NCBI RefSeq assembly: GCF_001507645.1
Contig: NZ_CP013909.1
Span: 3,720,001 to 3,784,000 of the forward strand
DNA length: 64,000 nucleotides
Source: Hymenobacter sedentarius
Lineage (GTDB): Bacteria; Bacteroidota; Bacteroidia; Cytophagales; Hymenobacteraceae
Reading direction: 5' to 3'
Notes under the pieces: generated by a model
Database searches by the model: none
What the model saw: only the letters and a program-made list of their open reading frames with translations
What the model was told of the DNA's origin: nothing
In this document: piece after piece, positions 9,426-17,243 of the stretch
Numbering within the stretch: position 1 is the stretch's first letter
How the letters are laid out: each line of letters starts with the position of its first letter
Made by a program: the position numbers and the translations under genes

Positions 9426-9926
9426 TTGCTCTTCCCTACCCTACTCCTCGCCACTGCAACGGCCACGGCCATGCAATTCCCCATCCTGGCCGGATTGCTC
9501 AAAGAACTCTGGCTGGTGATTACCCTCTTTACCGGCGCGATTCTGACCGTGTACAAAATCCACCTGGATAAAAAGACGGCCGCTCACAAGCTTCAGGAAG
9601 ACACGACGGTCAAAGAAAAAGCCGACCTATTGGCTCGGCTGAAAAAGATGGAAGAAGAGATTCACAACAACACCAATAAGCACATGGCCGCCCAACTGGA
9701 ACGCGAGAAGAACATGGACGCCATGGACGTGCGGTTCCGCGTGATGGAGCACAAGGTCAGCCAGGTGGACACGCTGGTGGTGGAAATCAACGGCGTGAAG
9801 ACGCGTCAGGAGGTGCAGAACGCCCTCATCACGACGATGGACGCCAAGATTTCTGAAATGAAATCCGAGAGCAAGGCCCAGTTCAACGAGGTGCTTTACC
9901 TCCTAAAAGAACGCCGCGACAAGTAG
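9426..9926 (+). CDS. Membrane-anchored coiled-coil phage protein
   Basis: A 166-residue protein with one N-terminal transmembrane helix (ILAGLLKELWLVITLFTGAI, about residues 20-40) followed by a long charged heptad-rich segment (residues 50-160), typical of a coiled coil. The frame opens with a TTG at 9426; the ATG at 9471 gives a start directly before the membrane helix and is as likely. It ends 2 bases before the next gene, which is also a membrane protein. Position after the tail fibres is where phages keep lysis genes, so a spanin-like or holin-accessory role is a reasonable guess, but sequence alone does not prove it. Confidence 0.6.
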   Translation: MLFPTLLLATATATAMQFPILAGLLKELWLVITLFTGAILTVYKIHLDKKTAAHKLQEDTTVKEKADLLARLKKMEEEIHNNTNKHMAAQLEREKNMDAMDVRFRVMEHKVSQVDTLVVEINGVKTRQEVQNALITTMDAKISEMKSESKAQFNEVLYLLKERRDK

Positions 9927-9928
9927 GC

Positions 9929-10303
9929 ATGAATGCTAGTAAGTTTTGGGAAGACGTCTTAACCAACGACAAGAAAAAGTATAGCTCGAACGCGGTCATG
10001 CGGGCCGTGGTGTTCGTACTGGGCTGTTGTTTCGCGACCGCTGCCGTCGTTGGTGATTTCATGGGCGTAGTCATCCGACTGGACCCGGCAGTGCTGGCCT
10101 GGAGCCTGGCCTTTGGCATTGCGGGCCTGCGGATCGGCGAAGCCTGGCTGCAACGGAAAACAGCGGACAGCACGGGCGCTCCCCTGCTCCAGGAGGGCAC
10201 CGCGGTCGCCCCGTCGGAGCCCGTGGTCGCGGCCCCTCCGGTCTCCCCTGCCAATGTCACCCAGCTTACTACCCCCACCGAAGGAGAGCTGGCGGACCAG
10301 TAA
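9929..10303 (+). CDS. Putative holin-like membrane protein
   Basis: A 124-residue protein starting 2 bases after its neighbour. It has a charged N-terminus, two hydrophobic helices (about residues 24-47 and 54-70, AVVFVLGCCFATAAVVGDFM and then VLAWSLAFGIAGL) and a Pro/Thr-rich soluble tail. This two-helix layout with short cytoplasmic ends is typical of phage holins, which set the time of lysis by opening the inner membrane. No endolysin gene is recognisable next to it in this window, so the lysis call is from topology and position. Confidence 0.5.
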   Translation: MNASKFWEDVLTNDKKKYSSNAVMRAVVFVLGCCFATAAVVGDFMGVVIRLDPAVLAWSLAFGIAGLRIGEAWLQRKTADSTGAPLLQEGTAVAPSEPVVAAPPVSPANVTQLTTPTEGELADQ

Positions 10304-10311
10304 CCGCTACT

Positions 10312-10343
10312 AAAAAGGCCCTCCAGTGACAGAGAGCCTTTCC
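10312..10343 (+). terminator. Terminator after the lysis-like block
   Basis: A stem AAAAGGCCCTC / GAGAGCCTTT with one mismatch and a short loop follows the stop by 10 bases and ends in TTTCC. It closes the 9426-10303 pair. Confidence 0.6.
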
Positions 10344-10493
10344 TTAAGTAGTCGGCCGGCGCAGGTCGGGTATTCACGGCGTGCGCTAAATCAGCCATTT
10401 GCCATCCCCGTTTTGGTCAAGCGCTGTACTACCCTACCACCTTTTACTTGTTCCTGAAAATAATAAATAGGTAAACACCGCCCACCGTTCACT

Positions 10494-11240
10494 TTGCCCA
10501 CCGTCCCTGCAGCCGATAAGAAAAAGCTCACGTCCCTGCTCCGCCGCACCGTTTCCGGCGCCACGATTACCAACCATCGCTTCGGGGTGCTGCTGACCGC
10601 CAATGGTCAAACCCAGCTCATTACTACCGCAGTTGCCAACGTCAAACCGTTCCACGTCACTTTTACAGTAGAAGTCTGGAATACCCTTTTTGATGCCGCG
10701 GCCAAAGCCCACGCGGCCCTCTCCTATGCCGTAGTAGATAACCTGGGGCTGAACGTGGAGCTGCTGCCCTTAACGGCCCTGGACCTGAAGCACCCCGACC
10801 ACAAGAACGTGGTGGTGCAGTCGGTCTATTCCAAAGAGCTGGAAGAGTTTGTGTCGGCCGAGGTCGTCAACATCCCCCGGGGCCTGGCCAACCACGCGGT
10901 CGTCCCGGAATCGAAATGGTCGGAATACGAACTGCAAGCGGTTTGCGTGGATTACCTGCGGCGTGTACGGCCCGACCTGCTCATGTTCAGCATTCCCGTC
11001 GAGTTGGCCCACCCGACCTGGGCCAGGCATGTAAAAAGCGGCGTGGTGGCCGGCGTGGCGGATTGCTGCATCCTGGGGCCAAACGGCTCCGCTACGTGGG
11101 TCGAATTCAAAATCAAGGGCAATACCCTCCGGGACTCACAAGTCGCATTCGGGGAGACCTGTGCGCGTTTAGGACACGTGTATTGCGTCTGCTACACCCT
11201 GGAAGAGTTCAATTCCCTGCTAGTCAGCATCGGCCGCTAA
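10494..11240 (+). CDS. VRR-NUC domain nuclease
   Basis: A 248-residue protein whose C-terminal 110 residues fit the VRR-NUC branch of the PD-(D/E)XK nucleases. SEYELQAVCVDYLR is the opening helix, VVAGVADCCIL supplies the acidic residue, and VEFKIKGNTLRDSQ is the E-x-K core followed by the typical Gln. Phages and mobile elements carry such enzymes for Holliday-junction resolution or DNA processing. The N-terminal 140 residues are unrecognised. The frame begins at a TTG (10494), with no in-frame ATG near it. A terminator lies upstream and the gene stands alone, so it probably has its own promoter. Confidence 0.75.
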   Translation: MPTVPAADKKKLTSLLRRTVSGATITNHRFGVLLTANGQTQLITTAVANVKPFHVTFTVEVWNTLFDAAAKAHAALSYAVVDNLGLNVELLPLTALDLKHPDHKNVVVQSVYSKELEEFVSAEVVNIPRGLANHAVVPESKWSEYELQAVCVDYLRRVRPDLLMFSIPVELAHPTWARHVKSGVVAGVADCCILGPNGSATWVEFKIKGNTLRDSQVAFGETCARLGHVYCVCYTLEEFNSLLVSIGR

Positions 11241-11366
11241 TTCCACTTCAACCTGCTGTACACCAGCCATCAACACCCCTTTGTATCGGGCCGTAGTCAA
11301 ATGATAGAATGTTTAAAATATCCTCTATCATATTCGTTTTATCATTATTCCAAGAACGACCCGACC

Positions 11367-11516
11367 ATGAAAACGAAGATGACCAAACGCCAGCGCCAGG
11401 AGTATCAATTTCGCAACATGTTGACCATAGACTTGGTGCGGATGCGCAACCTCGGCCTGATCACCCCCGAATCGTTTCAAACCGCCCTAGGCAGTCTCTG
11501 GATCACCATCGCCTAA
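11367..11516 (+). CDS. Small phage protein, first of two tandem 49-residue paralogues
   Basis: A 49-residue basic helical protein starting at the ATG at 11367 (a longer frame opens at 11301). Its core matches the next small gene: MTKRQRQEYQFRN and, later, DL...G-IT---F-T---SL are shared in register. A perfect terminator follows at 11522. No known domain is recognised; two amphipathic helices are likely, as in small DNA- or protein-binding regulators. Confidence 0.55.
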   Translation: MKTKMTKRQRQEYQFRNMLTIDLVRMRNLGLITPESFQTALGSLWITIA

Positions 11517-11521
11517 ACAGT

Positions 11522-11560
11522 AAAAGCCCCTGAACCGCGCTAACCGGTTCAGGGGCTTTT
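11522..11560 (+). terminator. Strong terminator between the two small paralogues
   Basis: Perfect stem AAAAGCCCCTGAACCG / CGGTTCAGGGGCTTTT with a 7-base loop, directly after the first paralogue stop, so the two genes are not simply co-transcribed. Confidence 0.9.
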
Positions 11561-11661
11561 GTATACACCACGCGTAATGCGTGATCTTATATCCCCCGCC
11601 AAAGTAAAAGTTTGCCGTCGTCCCCTTTTTCTTTCCGCTTTCGTCCACGCAGCCCCTTCCC

Positions 11662-11811
11662 ATGACTAAATCCGAACGCCGCCAACTCAATTTCCGCAAC
11701 GCCATGCTGCGCGACCTGCTGTTGTTTCTACAGCAAGGCATCATCACCGACCAGACCTTTAACACGGTCGTGAACAGCCTGGAGTACGTTGTTACCCGAA
11801 AAGAAAAGTGA
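11662..11811 (+). CDS. Small phage protein, second of two tandem 49-residue paralogues
   Basis: A 49-residue frame, too short for routine ORF calling, that starts MTKSERRQLNFRN and ends in TRKEK. It aligns without gaps to the 11367 gene over about 40 residues (MTK-R-RQ--FRN-----DL, then G-IT---F-T---SL), including exact length. Conservation at protein level despite clear nucleotide divergence supports both being real genes. Function unknown. A GATATAAG-type motif lies in the reverse orientation about 70 bases upstream. Confidence 0.55.
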   Translation: MTKSERRQLNFRNAMLRDLLLFLQQGIITDQTFNTVVNSLEYVVTRKEK

Positions 11812-12202
11812 GAGTCGACCTAACCCGGTACCGCCCCAACGGCCTTGAGGGCCGTGGGTCTTCGGTAAGGACAGGTGAGTTAGGAAGGAGAGATGAGAGA
11901 GGAGATACCCTCCTTTATAGAACACTTTCCGTACCTGAATTTCTTTCCGCTCTTTCCCCTCTTACCCCTTCTTTGGCCCGGAGACCCGTAACCGCCCGGA
12001 GGGCAGCAGGCGCAGGGACGAGCCTACGCTGAAAGAGCTTTAGTTGTGCATACCCTATCCAAATCTGACCCCAGACGAGGCCGGACTGCCCAGATAGCTA
12101 TTCTGCTGCCTTGCGAATCCAGACGCGACAGAGGAGCCCGTTTTGCTGCTTTTAGGAAGTGTAAAAGAATAAAAAAACTTTTGTTAAAATCCGCTATATA
12201 AG
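11812..12202 (+). other. Gene-poor intergenic stretch with hairpins
   Basis: No convincing coding frame in about 390 bases. It holds a small hairpin at about 11839 (ACGGCC TTGAG GGCCGT), a purine-rich run (GGAAGGAGAGATGAGAGAGG) and, at its right end, an AT-rich segment TTTTGTTAAAATCCG leading to CTATATAAG at 12194. The right end is the likely promoter of the transcript ending at 12337. Confidence 0.4.
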
Positions 12203-12337
12203 ATACGTTCACCGTCAAAGTTTCTGGCATTACATACACGGTGACGTCTTATTTTATTATCCCGCCACGAAGTGTTTGCATGACGCCGAGGCAAAAGGAA
12301 GCCCTCTCATTTGTAAGATGAGAGGGCTTTTCTTTTT
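12203..12337 (+). ncRNA. Candidate phage small RNA
   Basis: A 135-base non-coding unit bounded upstream by a promoter-like motif (CTATATAAG at 12194-12202) and downstream by a strong terminator. An 8-bp pairing TCACCGT/ACGGTGA (about 12210 and 12239) would form a 5' stem-loop. No frame inside has a start and useful length. No known RNA family is recognised, so this is inferred from layout only. Confidence 0.3.
12301..12337 (+). terminator. Strong terminator of an otherwise gene-less transcript
   Basis: GCCCTCTCAT / ATGAGAGGGC stem with a short loop and TTTTCTTTTTT tail. The nearest rightward gene ends 490 bases upstream, so it should end a short RNA starting near 12203. Confidence 0.85.
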
Positions 12338-12453
12338 TAGTTATTGCGGCACTCTATTCCACGGCTAAGTATGGACAGTAGGATTTAGTTCGATGAACGT
12401 TTGTAACCGTACTTCGCGGCTTCTGAGCTTGTTCTTTCTACCCTAGTTCCCGC

Positions 12454-13287
12454 ATGGACCGTCCTTATTATTCACAGCGCGCAGGAAAAGTCAAAAATGG
12501 CTTAAGCCTTGATGAATTGAAACAAGGGTTTTTGGCTTTCTACAACGACTTTGACCGTGATGGTTACTTCCAACAGCACCTAGGCTACCAGTGCGTTGAT
12601 AGGGGCTTTGTCCCCGGACTTGCGGGTAAAGAGCTGCACATAGATTTACTGGTTGCGCTTCGCAAAACCAACTTATGGCCCTTTGAGGACACCATTGCAT
12701 CGTGGACTGAAGACGACCTCTTCGACGTGGTTGAATATCTCTATGACCGCGTATCAATGCCCAAGAGTGGGAATTACCACGATTACGATAACTGCGGCTG
12801 GCATTATTATAAGTTCGACCAAGCCCAAGGCCGCGCAAGCTACCGAGCGCGAATGAACCGCGTGTTGGGGGCATACGACGAAGGCTTTGAATTATCGGAA
12901 ACCGGGGAAGTATTGTCGTTGGCCGACGAAGGCCTAAAGCCATTATTGGAGGCTGAATTCCCCGCGATTACGCCTGAGAATGTACGGGGTCCAATGCTGG
13001 CGGCCATCCGCAAATTCCGCCGACACCGCGCTACCGCGGAAGACAAGCTAGGTGCTATACGAGATTTGGCAGCCGCGTTGGAATTTATACGTCCTCAGGT
13101 TAAGCACTTTTTTGACAAGGACGAAAGCGACATGTTCAACCTTGCCAACAATTTTGCTATCCGCCATAATAACGGAAAACAAAAAGAGCGTTACGACAAC
13201 GAAATTTGGTACAGTTGGATGTTTAACTACTATTTGGCAACGCTGCATGCTACGTTGAGGATGATAGCTAGGCAAGACCAAGCATAA
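12454..13287 (+). CDS. Abortive-infection-like protein with C-terminal HEPN-type segment
   Basis: A 277-residue soluble protein. The C-terminal 60 residues, around ANNFAIRHNNGKQKERYD and the WYSWMF...ATLHATLRMI helices, resemble the helical C-terminal domain of abortive-infection proteins and HEPN RNases, in which a polar R-N/H cluster cuts RNA. Residues about 100-160 (NYHDYDNCGWHYYKFD and a following DEGFELSETGEV) match a motif I know from stand-alone proteins of unknown function on mobile elements. The strict HEPN R-x4-6-H spacing is not met, so nuclease activity is doubtful. It stands alone and ends at a terminator shared with ardA. A defence or exclusion role is plausible. Confidence 0.5.
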   Translation: MDRPYYSQRAGKVKNGLSLDELKQGFLAFYNDFDRDGYFQQHLGYQCVDRGFVPGLAGKELHIDLLVALRKTNLWPFEDTIASWTEDDLFDVVEYLYDRVSMPKSGNYHDYDNCGWHYYKFDQAQGRASYRARMNRVLGAYDEGFELSETGEVLSLADEGLKPLLEAEFPAITPENVRGPMLAAIRKFRRHRATAEDKLGAIRDLAAALEFIRPQVKHFFDKDESDMFNLANNFAIRHNNGKQKERYDNEIWYSWMFNYYLATLHATLRMIARQDQA

Positions 13288-13290
13288 ACA

Positions 13291-13325
13291 AAAAAGACCC
13301 ACCAGCAGCTGGTGGGTCTTTTTTT
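13291..13325 (+). terminator. Bidirectional terminator between the Abi-like gene and ardA
   Basis: A near-perfect 12-bp stem AGACCCACCAGC / GCTGGTGGGTCT with T-runs on both strands, placed exactly between two convergent stops. Confidence 0.9.
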
Positions 13326-13343
13326 GTTTTGAGTGTGTTATAG

Positions 13344-13922
13344 CTACGAGCGGAATACGAAGCCGTCACTGATCCAAACGTCACCGCCTAACACCAAGTC
13401 GCGGCCCATGCTGTGCCAATCGATGTAGTTCTTCAGGCTCGGCGGAATCTCCTTTTCGTCGTGGTACTCAAACCAGCTTTGCTCGGCGTAATCGGCGGCT
13501 ACGCGCTCGTCGTCGTACTCGTAACCGTCGCCGTAGCGCCCAAGGTACCGGTCGCGGAATTGGCTGGGATCGTCGCCGTTGTTCACGAACAGCTCGTAGG
13601 CTGTTGCGATGTCCTCGTCCATGTCCGCGATGGCATCCAAGTACTCGTAGATGGCGGCAAAATCAGGTGACTCGCTCACGAACCGCTTGGGCAGGTGCTC
13701 GGCGTCGTGCATCGCCCATTCCTCTCGTTTCGTACCTATCAGCGGCCCATACGTGTCGTCGTAGATGGTCAGCATCCCTTGAATGGCGTGGAGCAAGTCG
13801 TCAGCGTCGGTGAAGTCATCAAGCTCAAACCAGCGGCCGAGCAATTGACCCGCATTGTAATCAGCGAGGGAAGCGATGTACACGCGGGGCGTATTATCTT
13901 GGAGCGTCATTTCAGTAGTCAT
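13344..13922 (-). CDS. ardA: Antirestriction protein ArdA
   Basis: A 192-residue, strongly acidic protein of typical ArdA length. ArdA mimics about 40 bp of B-form DNA and blocks type I restriction-modification enzymes, protecting incoming phage or plasmid DNA. Diagnostic features are PRVYIASLADYNAGQLLGRW near the N-terminus, the EEWAMHDAEHLP segment at about residue 66, and many Asp/Glu residues in the C-terminal half (YGDGYEYDDERVAADYAEQ). It is leftward, in series with two small genes (13983, 14336), each separated by a hairpin. Its presence on the same element as a modification-defence operon suggests the element both evades and imposes restriction. Confidence 0.9.
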   Translation of the reverse strand: MTTEMTLQDNTPRVYIASLADYNAGQLLGRWFELDDFTDADDLLHAIQGMLTIYDDTYGPLIGTKREEWAMHDAEHLPKRFVSESPDFAAIYEYLDAIADMDEDIATAYELFVNNGDDPSQFRDRYLGRYGDGYEYDDERVAADYAEQSWFEYHDEKEIPPSLKNYIDWHSMGRDLVLGGDVWISDGFVFRS

Positions 13923-13938
13923 TGGGGTGATAAGTGAA

Positions 13939-13970
13939 GAAGCCCATGCTGCGCGAACAGCATGGGCTTC
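13939..13970 (-). terminator. Hairpin between the 97-residue gene and ardA
   Basis: Stem GAAGCCCATGCTG / CAGCATGGGCTTC (13 bp, perfect) with loop CGCGAA. On the transcribed strand only a weak T-run follows, so it may attenuate rather than stop transcription into ardA. Its loop region matches the hairpin at 14297. Confidence 0.6.
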
Positions 13971-13982
13971 GTTGTGAATGGG

Positions 13983-14276
13983 TTAGAGGCAAAGGCAAAG
14001 GATGGGCCCGCGCAAGGGATCGTCTTCGCAGGGTTCGCCGGTCAGCGCTTCGAAGACTTCCATCGCGATGGGGTTGATCTCGCCCTCGCAATCGAAGACG
14101 CTGTACATGACGTAATCGGGGCCGCTGGCGAGCACGTCCACCAAGAGTTTAGCGCAGCCCAAGAGCTCGGCCACGCGATCCACGGGGAGTTGGCCGTTGC
14201 AATGGATGTCTGCAGAGAACTGGGTGGGGGTGAGCAGCAAGGGCTCTTCCGTGGGCTTATAAAGGGAAATGGTCAT
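13983..14276 (-). CDS. Hypothetical small phage-type protein
   Basis: A 97-residue acidic protein with no signal peptide or membrane segment. It has two Cys-containing stretches (residues about 50 and 83) and ends LCLCL. No family recognised. It lies between a 145-residue gene and ardA on the same strand, with hairpins on both sides, and so belongs to the early or anti-defence block. Small acidic proteins beside ardA are often themselves anti-restriction or DNA-mimic proteins, but here that is only a guess. Confidence 0.6.
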   Translation of the reverse strand: MTISLYKPTEEPLLLTPTQFSADIHCNGQLPVDRVAELLGCAKLLVDVLASGPDYVMYSVFDCEGEINPIAMEVFEALTGEPCEDDPLRGPILCLCL

Positions 14277-14296
14277 TGGGGTTGGGACATAAAAAA

Positions 14297-14320
14297 CCCT
14301 CGCTGCGCAAACAGCGAGGG
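14297..14320 (-). terminator. Terminator after the 145-residue gene
   Basis: Stem CCCTCGCTG / CAGCGAGGG with loop CGCAAA and a run of six T on the leftward strand. It shares the GCTGCGCxAACAGC centre with the hairpin at 13939. Confidence 0.75.
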
Positions 14321-14335
14321 CTTCGGTGAAAGAAA

Positions 14336-14773
14336 TTAAGCGGCTTCGGTGTGGGAGGCTTCGGGCTCCGTGGGCGTCTCCAGCTTGGCGCGTAGGGCTT
14401 CAAAGGCTTTTTGGTCCTTCTCGCGCTGCTTGCTGTTGGCGTCTTCGGCGATGCCTTTCAGGAAGGACTCGACGTGCTCGCCAAGACAATCCAAGGCCGC
14501 GCTGATGATGCGCTGGTTGCTCACGTTGACCTTCAGCTTCTCCTTGACGAAGACCTTCAGCTGCGTCAAGCGCTCGATGTCGGCCGTGTTGATGGCGGAC
14601 TGCGAATAGTTACGCTCGCGCTTCTTGGCTTCGGCTACCGTCTCACTGGCAACCGGTACCTCCGTGGTTGGGTTCGATTCCGATGCAAAATCAACTACTT
14701 CGTTTTGTTCAACTTCAGGTGCGTTCTCGATGGCAGCAGCTACTTTGGCGGTGGTGGTTTTTTTGCTCATCAT
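14336..14773 (-). CDS. Hypothetical protein, possible DNA-binding C-terminal half
   Basis: A 145-residue protein with a disordered, acidic first 50 residues (Ala/Glu/Thr/Pro-rich), then a helical charged region (RLTQLKVFVKEKLKVNVSN followed by RIISAALDCLGEH) and a Lys/Glu-rich tail. The central part has the helix spacing of small phage or plasmid DNA-binding accessory proteins, but no named family is certain. Two ATG codons are adjacent at 14773; either could serve. It is the first gene of the leftward ardA block, so it is probably transcribed from the region 14774-14900. Confidence 0.6.
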   Translation of the reverse strand: MMSKKTTTAKVAAAIENAPEVEQNEVVDFASESNPTTEVPVASETVAEAKKRERNYSQSAINTADIERLTQLKVFVKEKLKVNVSNQRIISAALDCLGEHVESFLKGIAEDANSKQREKDQKAFEALRAKLETPTEPEASHTEAA

Positions 14774-14908
14774 GTTTGTTTGGGGTCATTTGGTTGATTG
14801 ATGATGTGAAGTAGCGCTGTTGCCATGACACTACTGCGGCACCCATCAACTTTTATAAGTGCAATATTTCGTCATTTTCTAACGGACGCAAACGGGCTCC
14901 ACAGAGAA

Positions 14909-14952
14909 GGCCGGGCCTTCCAGCTAGCATAAGCTAACTGAAGGGTCCGGCC
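14909..14952 (-). terminator. Imperfect long hairpin after the 229-residue gene
   Basis: GGCCGGGCCTTC pairs with GAAGGGTCCGGCC around an inner AGCTAGC-AGCT pairing. It lies 37 bases after the stop of the leftward gene at 14989 and is a plausible terminator, although the T-run is weak. Confidence 0.5.
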
Positions 14953-14988
14953 TCAACTGGGGACAGATTTGGTATGCGTGTGCGAGGT

Positions 14989-15678
14989 TTAGCCTAGGCT
15001 GTAGGTTTCTTCATAGGTGATAGTATTGCTAATGACTTCCCACTCCGGAATTCTCACCACAACCGTGGCACCATAATCAGTCATTTTAAAATAACCATGC
15101 TTTCTGCCATAGGAATAAGACAGCTCTATTATATTATCAGTTGGAAATGACACAGAATTAATCTCGTCTCTGCCGTTACGCCCGAAAACAGTACCGGTAG
15201 TTACCTCGAAGCCATCAAATTCATCTTCATAAAAAAGGCGAATGGCCTTTTCCAACTTCTGAATAATAAAATTTTCTTTAACAATATTTCGTGAATCCAA
15301 GTCCTCCTTTTCGGCTGTTCTAGTACAATTATAGGAATCTTTAACCTCCATCGTAATCAAATCCTCAGGATAATGATACTCTTCTACCACCGTATATCTT
15401 TCCACGCCCTTTTTGTCTACTATTGAATAATGGTACCCAGGATAGCCTGAGTCCCTTCTTATTCCCCCCCAGCGCTTCAGCTCATACAGCATTGAATTCT
15501 TTTTCAAACGCCGCACCAGTTCTATATTCCTTTCTCTGTGCTCTAAAAAATCAAGCGACAATGACCTGCCTTCATCATTGTGCGGCATCGACGAATCATC
15601 AATCTTGAGTAAGCCAACCTCAATCTGATTCAGGCAGTCGTTTAAATTTTGGTATTTGGGTTGGCTGCCTTGACTCAT
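14989..15678 (-). CDS. Hypothetical protein, AT-rich orphan
   Basis: A 229-residue soluble protein with no signal peptide or transmembrane helix. It is clearly richer in A+T than the flanking genes, which points to recent acquisition. The first 100 residues are charged and helical; the last 120 residues alternate in beta-strand fashion (FEVTTGTVFGRNGRDEINSV, then ELSYSYGRKHGYFKMTDY). No family recognised. It stands alone between the ardA block and umuDC, a typical place for accessory genes on a phage. Confidence 0.65.
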   Translation of the reverse strand: MSQGSQPKYQNLNDCLNQIEVGLLKIDDSSMPHNDEGRSLSLDFLEHRERNIELVRRLKKNSMLYELKRWGGIRRDSGYPGYHYSIVDKKGVERYTVVEEYHYPEDLITMEVKDSYNCTRTAEKEDLDSRNIVKENFIIQKLEKAIRLFYEDEFDGFEVTTGTVFGRNGRDEINSVSFPTDNIIELSYSYGRKHGYFKMTDYGATVVVRIPEWEVISNTITYEETYSLG

Positions 15679-15787
15679 AGGTATTTTACTATTGTTTTAA
15701 ATATCCATTTAAGTGCTTTGGCACTAGAAAGTGAAAGTATGAAGAAAAGGCTCCGAACTACTGTGTCCGCACATTAAGGGTTAGGTC

Positions 15788-15911
15788 TTACCCCACTTTG
15801 ACGGCATGCACTCCGAAAGCCTTCCCCATCTCATTAACCTCGCTCTGGTTGTCTGCGAACTCCATTAGCTGTTCCAGGTTGTTGTACCCGAACTTAATAC
15901 CTTCGTAATAG
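15788..15911 (-). pseudogene. Fragment of an unidentified small gene
   Basis: The leftward strand reads YYEGIKFGYNNLEQLMEF and on to GKAFGVHAVKVG before a stop at 15788, without a start. A shifted frame just upstream (to about 15946) reads NPIKGRFNGVELTIT. Together they look like the end of a frameshifted or deleted gene lying after umuC. No family was recognised. Confidence 0.35.
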
Positions 15912-15953
15912 TGAGTTCAACACCGTTGAATCGGCCCTTAATAGGGTTTCCCT

Positions 15954-17243
15954 TTACCCAACCTGCCACAATTCATCCCAGCACGTGGTATAGGCCGGGG
16001 TACGGCGCTGTTGCTGGCCCTTCCATGGAGCTTTACCCGGGTGCGCGCCCAGCACCGCGGCGACCTGTACACTCCCTATGCCGTAACGAGCATTGAGGGC
16101 ATCGAGCTTCCGCATGAGGCGTTCGACACGCTCCCCGCCATCTGGCGCGAATAAGCTTAATTGCTCCTGCCCCCCCTGCTCGAAACCGTCCAGAATCACG
16201 CCTGCTTTCGTGTAAACAGTACCCGGCTGCCAAAGCCGACCCAACAAGGCGCGGGCAAAGCGCACCAGCTCCGTGGTGTTACTGGTGGAAACGGGCAGCG
16301 TGACCTGTGCCGAGCGGGTGTGCGGCGGAGGGGCATTGCCGAAACGGTTCTGGCTGAGAAAGACAGTCAGCAAGCTGGCGGCAGAGCCTTGACGCCGCAG
16401 CTTTTCCGCCGCCCGACTGGCAAAGGCCGCCACGGCGCCCAGCACGTCCTCAAACTGCGCCAAGGGCCTTCCGAACGTTCGGGTGCAAGCGATGCTCTGC
16501 CGGGCTAGGCTGCCATCTTCGCTGGGATTTAATTGGTGACACGGGTAGCCCTGCAGTTCGCGTACCAACCGGGCGCCCACTACTCCACCCAAATGCTTGC
16601 GGGCAATGGCCTCGGAACATCGGGCCAGTCCCGCGGCCGTGGTAATGCCCATGCTATGGAGTTTGGTCGCGTATTGCCGGCCTATTCCCCACACGTCCTC
16701 CACGGGCACTCGCTCCAGGGCCCACTGCCGCCGCTCGTTGGAGTCCAGCAGCAATACCCCTCCCAGGCTGGGATCTTTTTTCGCCACCCGGTTTGCCAGC
16801 TTGGCCAGGGTTTTGGTCGGGGCCAAGCCAATGCAGGTGGGAATGTGGGTACGGCGTCTGACTTCGGAGCGAATCTGTCGGGCGTACGTATCCAAGGGCC
16901 CGTGCCAGCGAGCCATGCCGTGCAAGCTGAGAAAGGCTTCGTCAATGGAGTAGACTTCCAGCTCCGGGGCCATGGACGCTAAATAACCCATTACGCGCCC
17001 GCTCATGTCGCCGTAAAGAGCGTAGTTAGAAGACAGCGCCTGCACACCGTGCTGCTCCACCAGAGGTCGAATCTTAAACAGGGGCTCCCCCATGGGGATG
17101 CCGAGCGCTTTCGCCTCCGCCGAGCGGGACACGATGCAGCCATCGTTGTTGCTCAACACCACCACGGGCTTGCCTTCCAAGCTGGGCTGAAAGGCTCGTT
17201 CACAGCTGACATAGAAATTATTGCAATCGACGAGCGCGAACAT
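15954..17243 (-). CDS. umuC: Y-family DNA polymerase V catalytic subunit UmuC
   Basis: A 429-residue translesion DNA polymerase that copies past damaged bases with low fidelity when activated by UmuD' and Rec[16 protein letters not shown] carries the first metal-binding Asp, and [11 protein letters not shown] carries the catalytic D-E pair of the palm. The helix-hairpin-helix region ([16 protein letters not shown]) and the C-terminal little-finger/UmuC tail ([13 protein letters not shown]) are intact. A longer start at 17261 is possible; I prefer the M at 17243 because it begins the conserved core. It overlaps umuD by 26 bases, implying translational coupling. Such operons are common on phages and conjugative elements. 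Confidence 0.92.
   Translation of the reverse strand: MFALVDCNNFYVSCERAFQPSLEGKPVVVLSNNDGCIVSRSAEAKALGIPMGEPLFKIRPLVEQHGVQALSSNYALYGDMSGRVMGYLASMAPELEVYSIDEAFLSLHGMARWHGPLDTYARQIRSEVRRRTHIPTCIGLAPTKTLAKLANRVAKKDPSLGGVLLLDSNERRQWALERVPVEDVWGIGRQYATKLHSMGITTAAGLARCSEAIARKHLGGVVGARLVRELQGYPCHQLNPSEDGSLARQSIACTRTFGRPLAQFEDVLGAVAAFASRAAEKLRRQGSAASLLTVFLSQNRFGNAPPPHTRSAQVTLPVSTSNTTELVRFARALLGRLWQPGTVYTKAGVILDGFEQGGQEQLSLFAPDGGERVERLMRKLDALNARYGIGSVQVAAVLGAHPGKAPWKGQQQRRTPAYTTCWDELWQVG

Noticed and set aside
13962..14339. 125-residue forward frame opposite the small gene at 13983
   Set aside because: Shadow of the reverse-strand gene in the ardA block.
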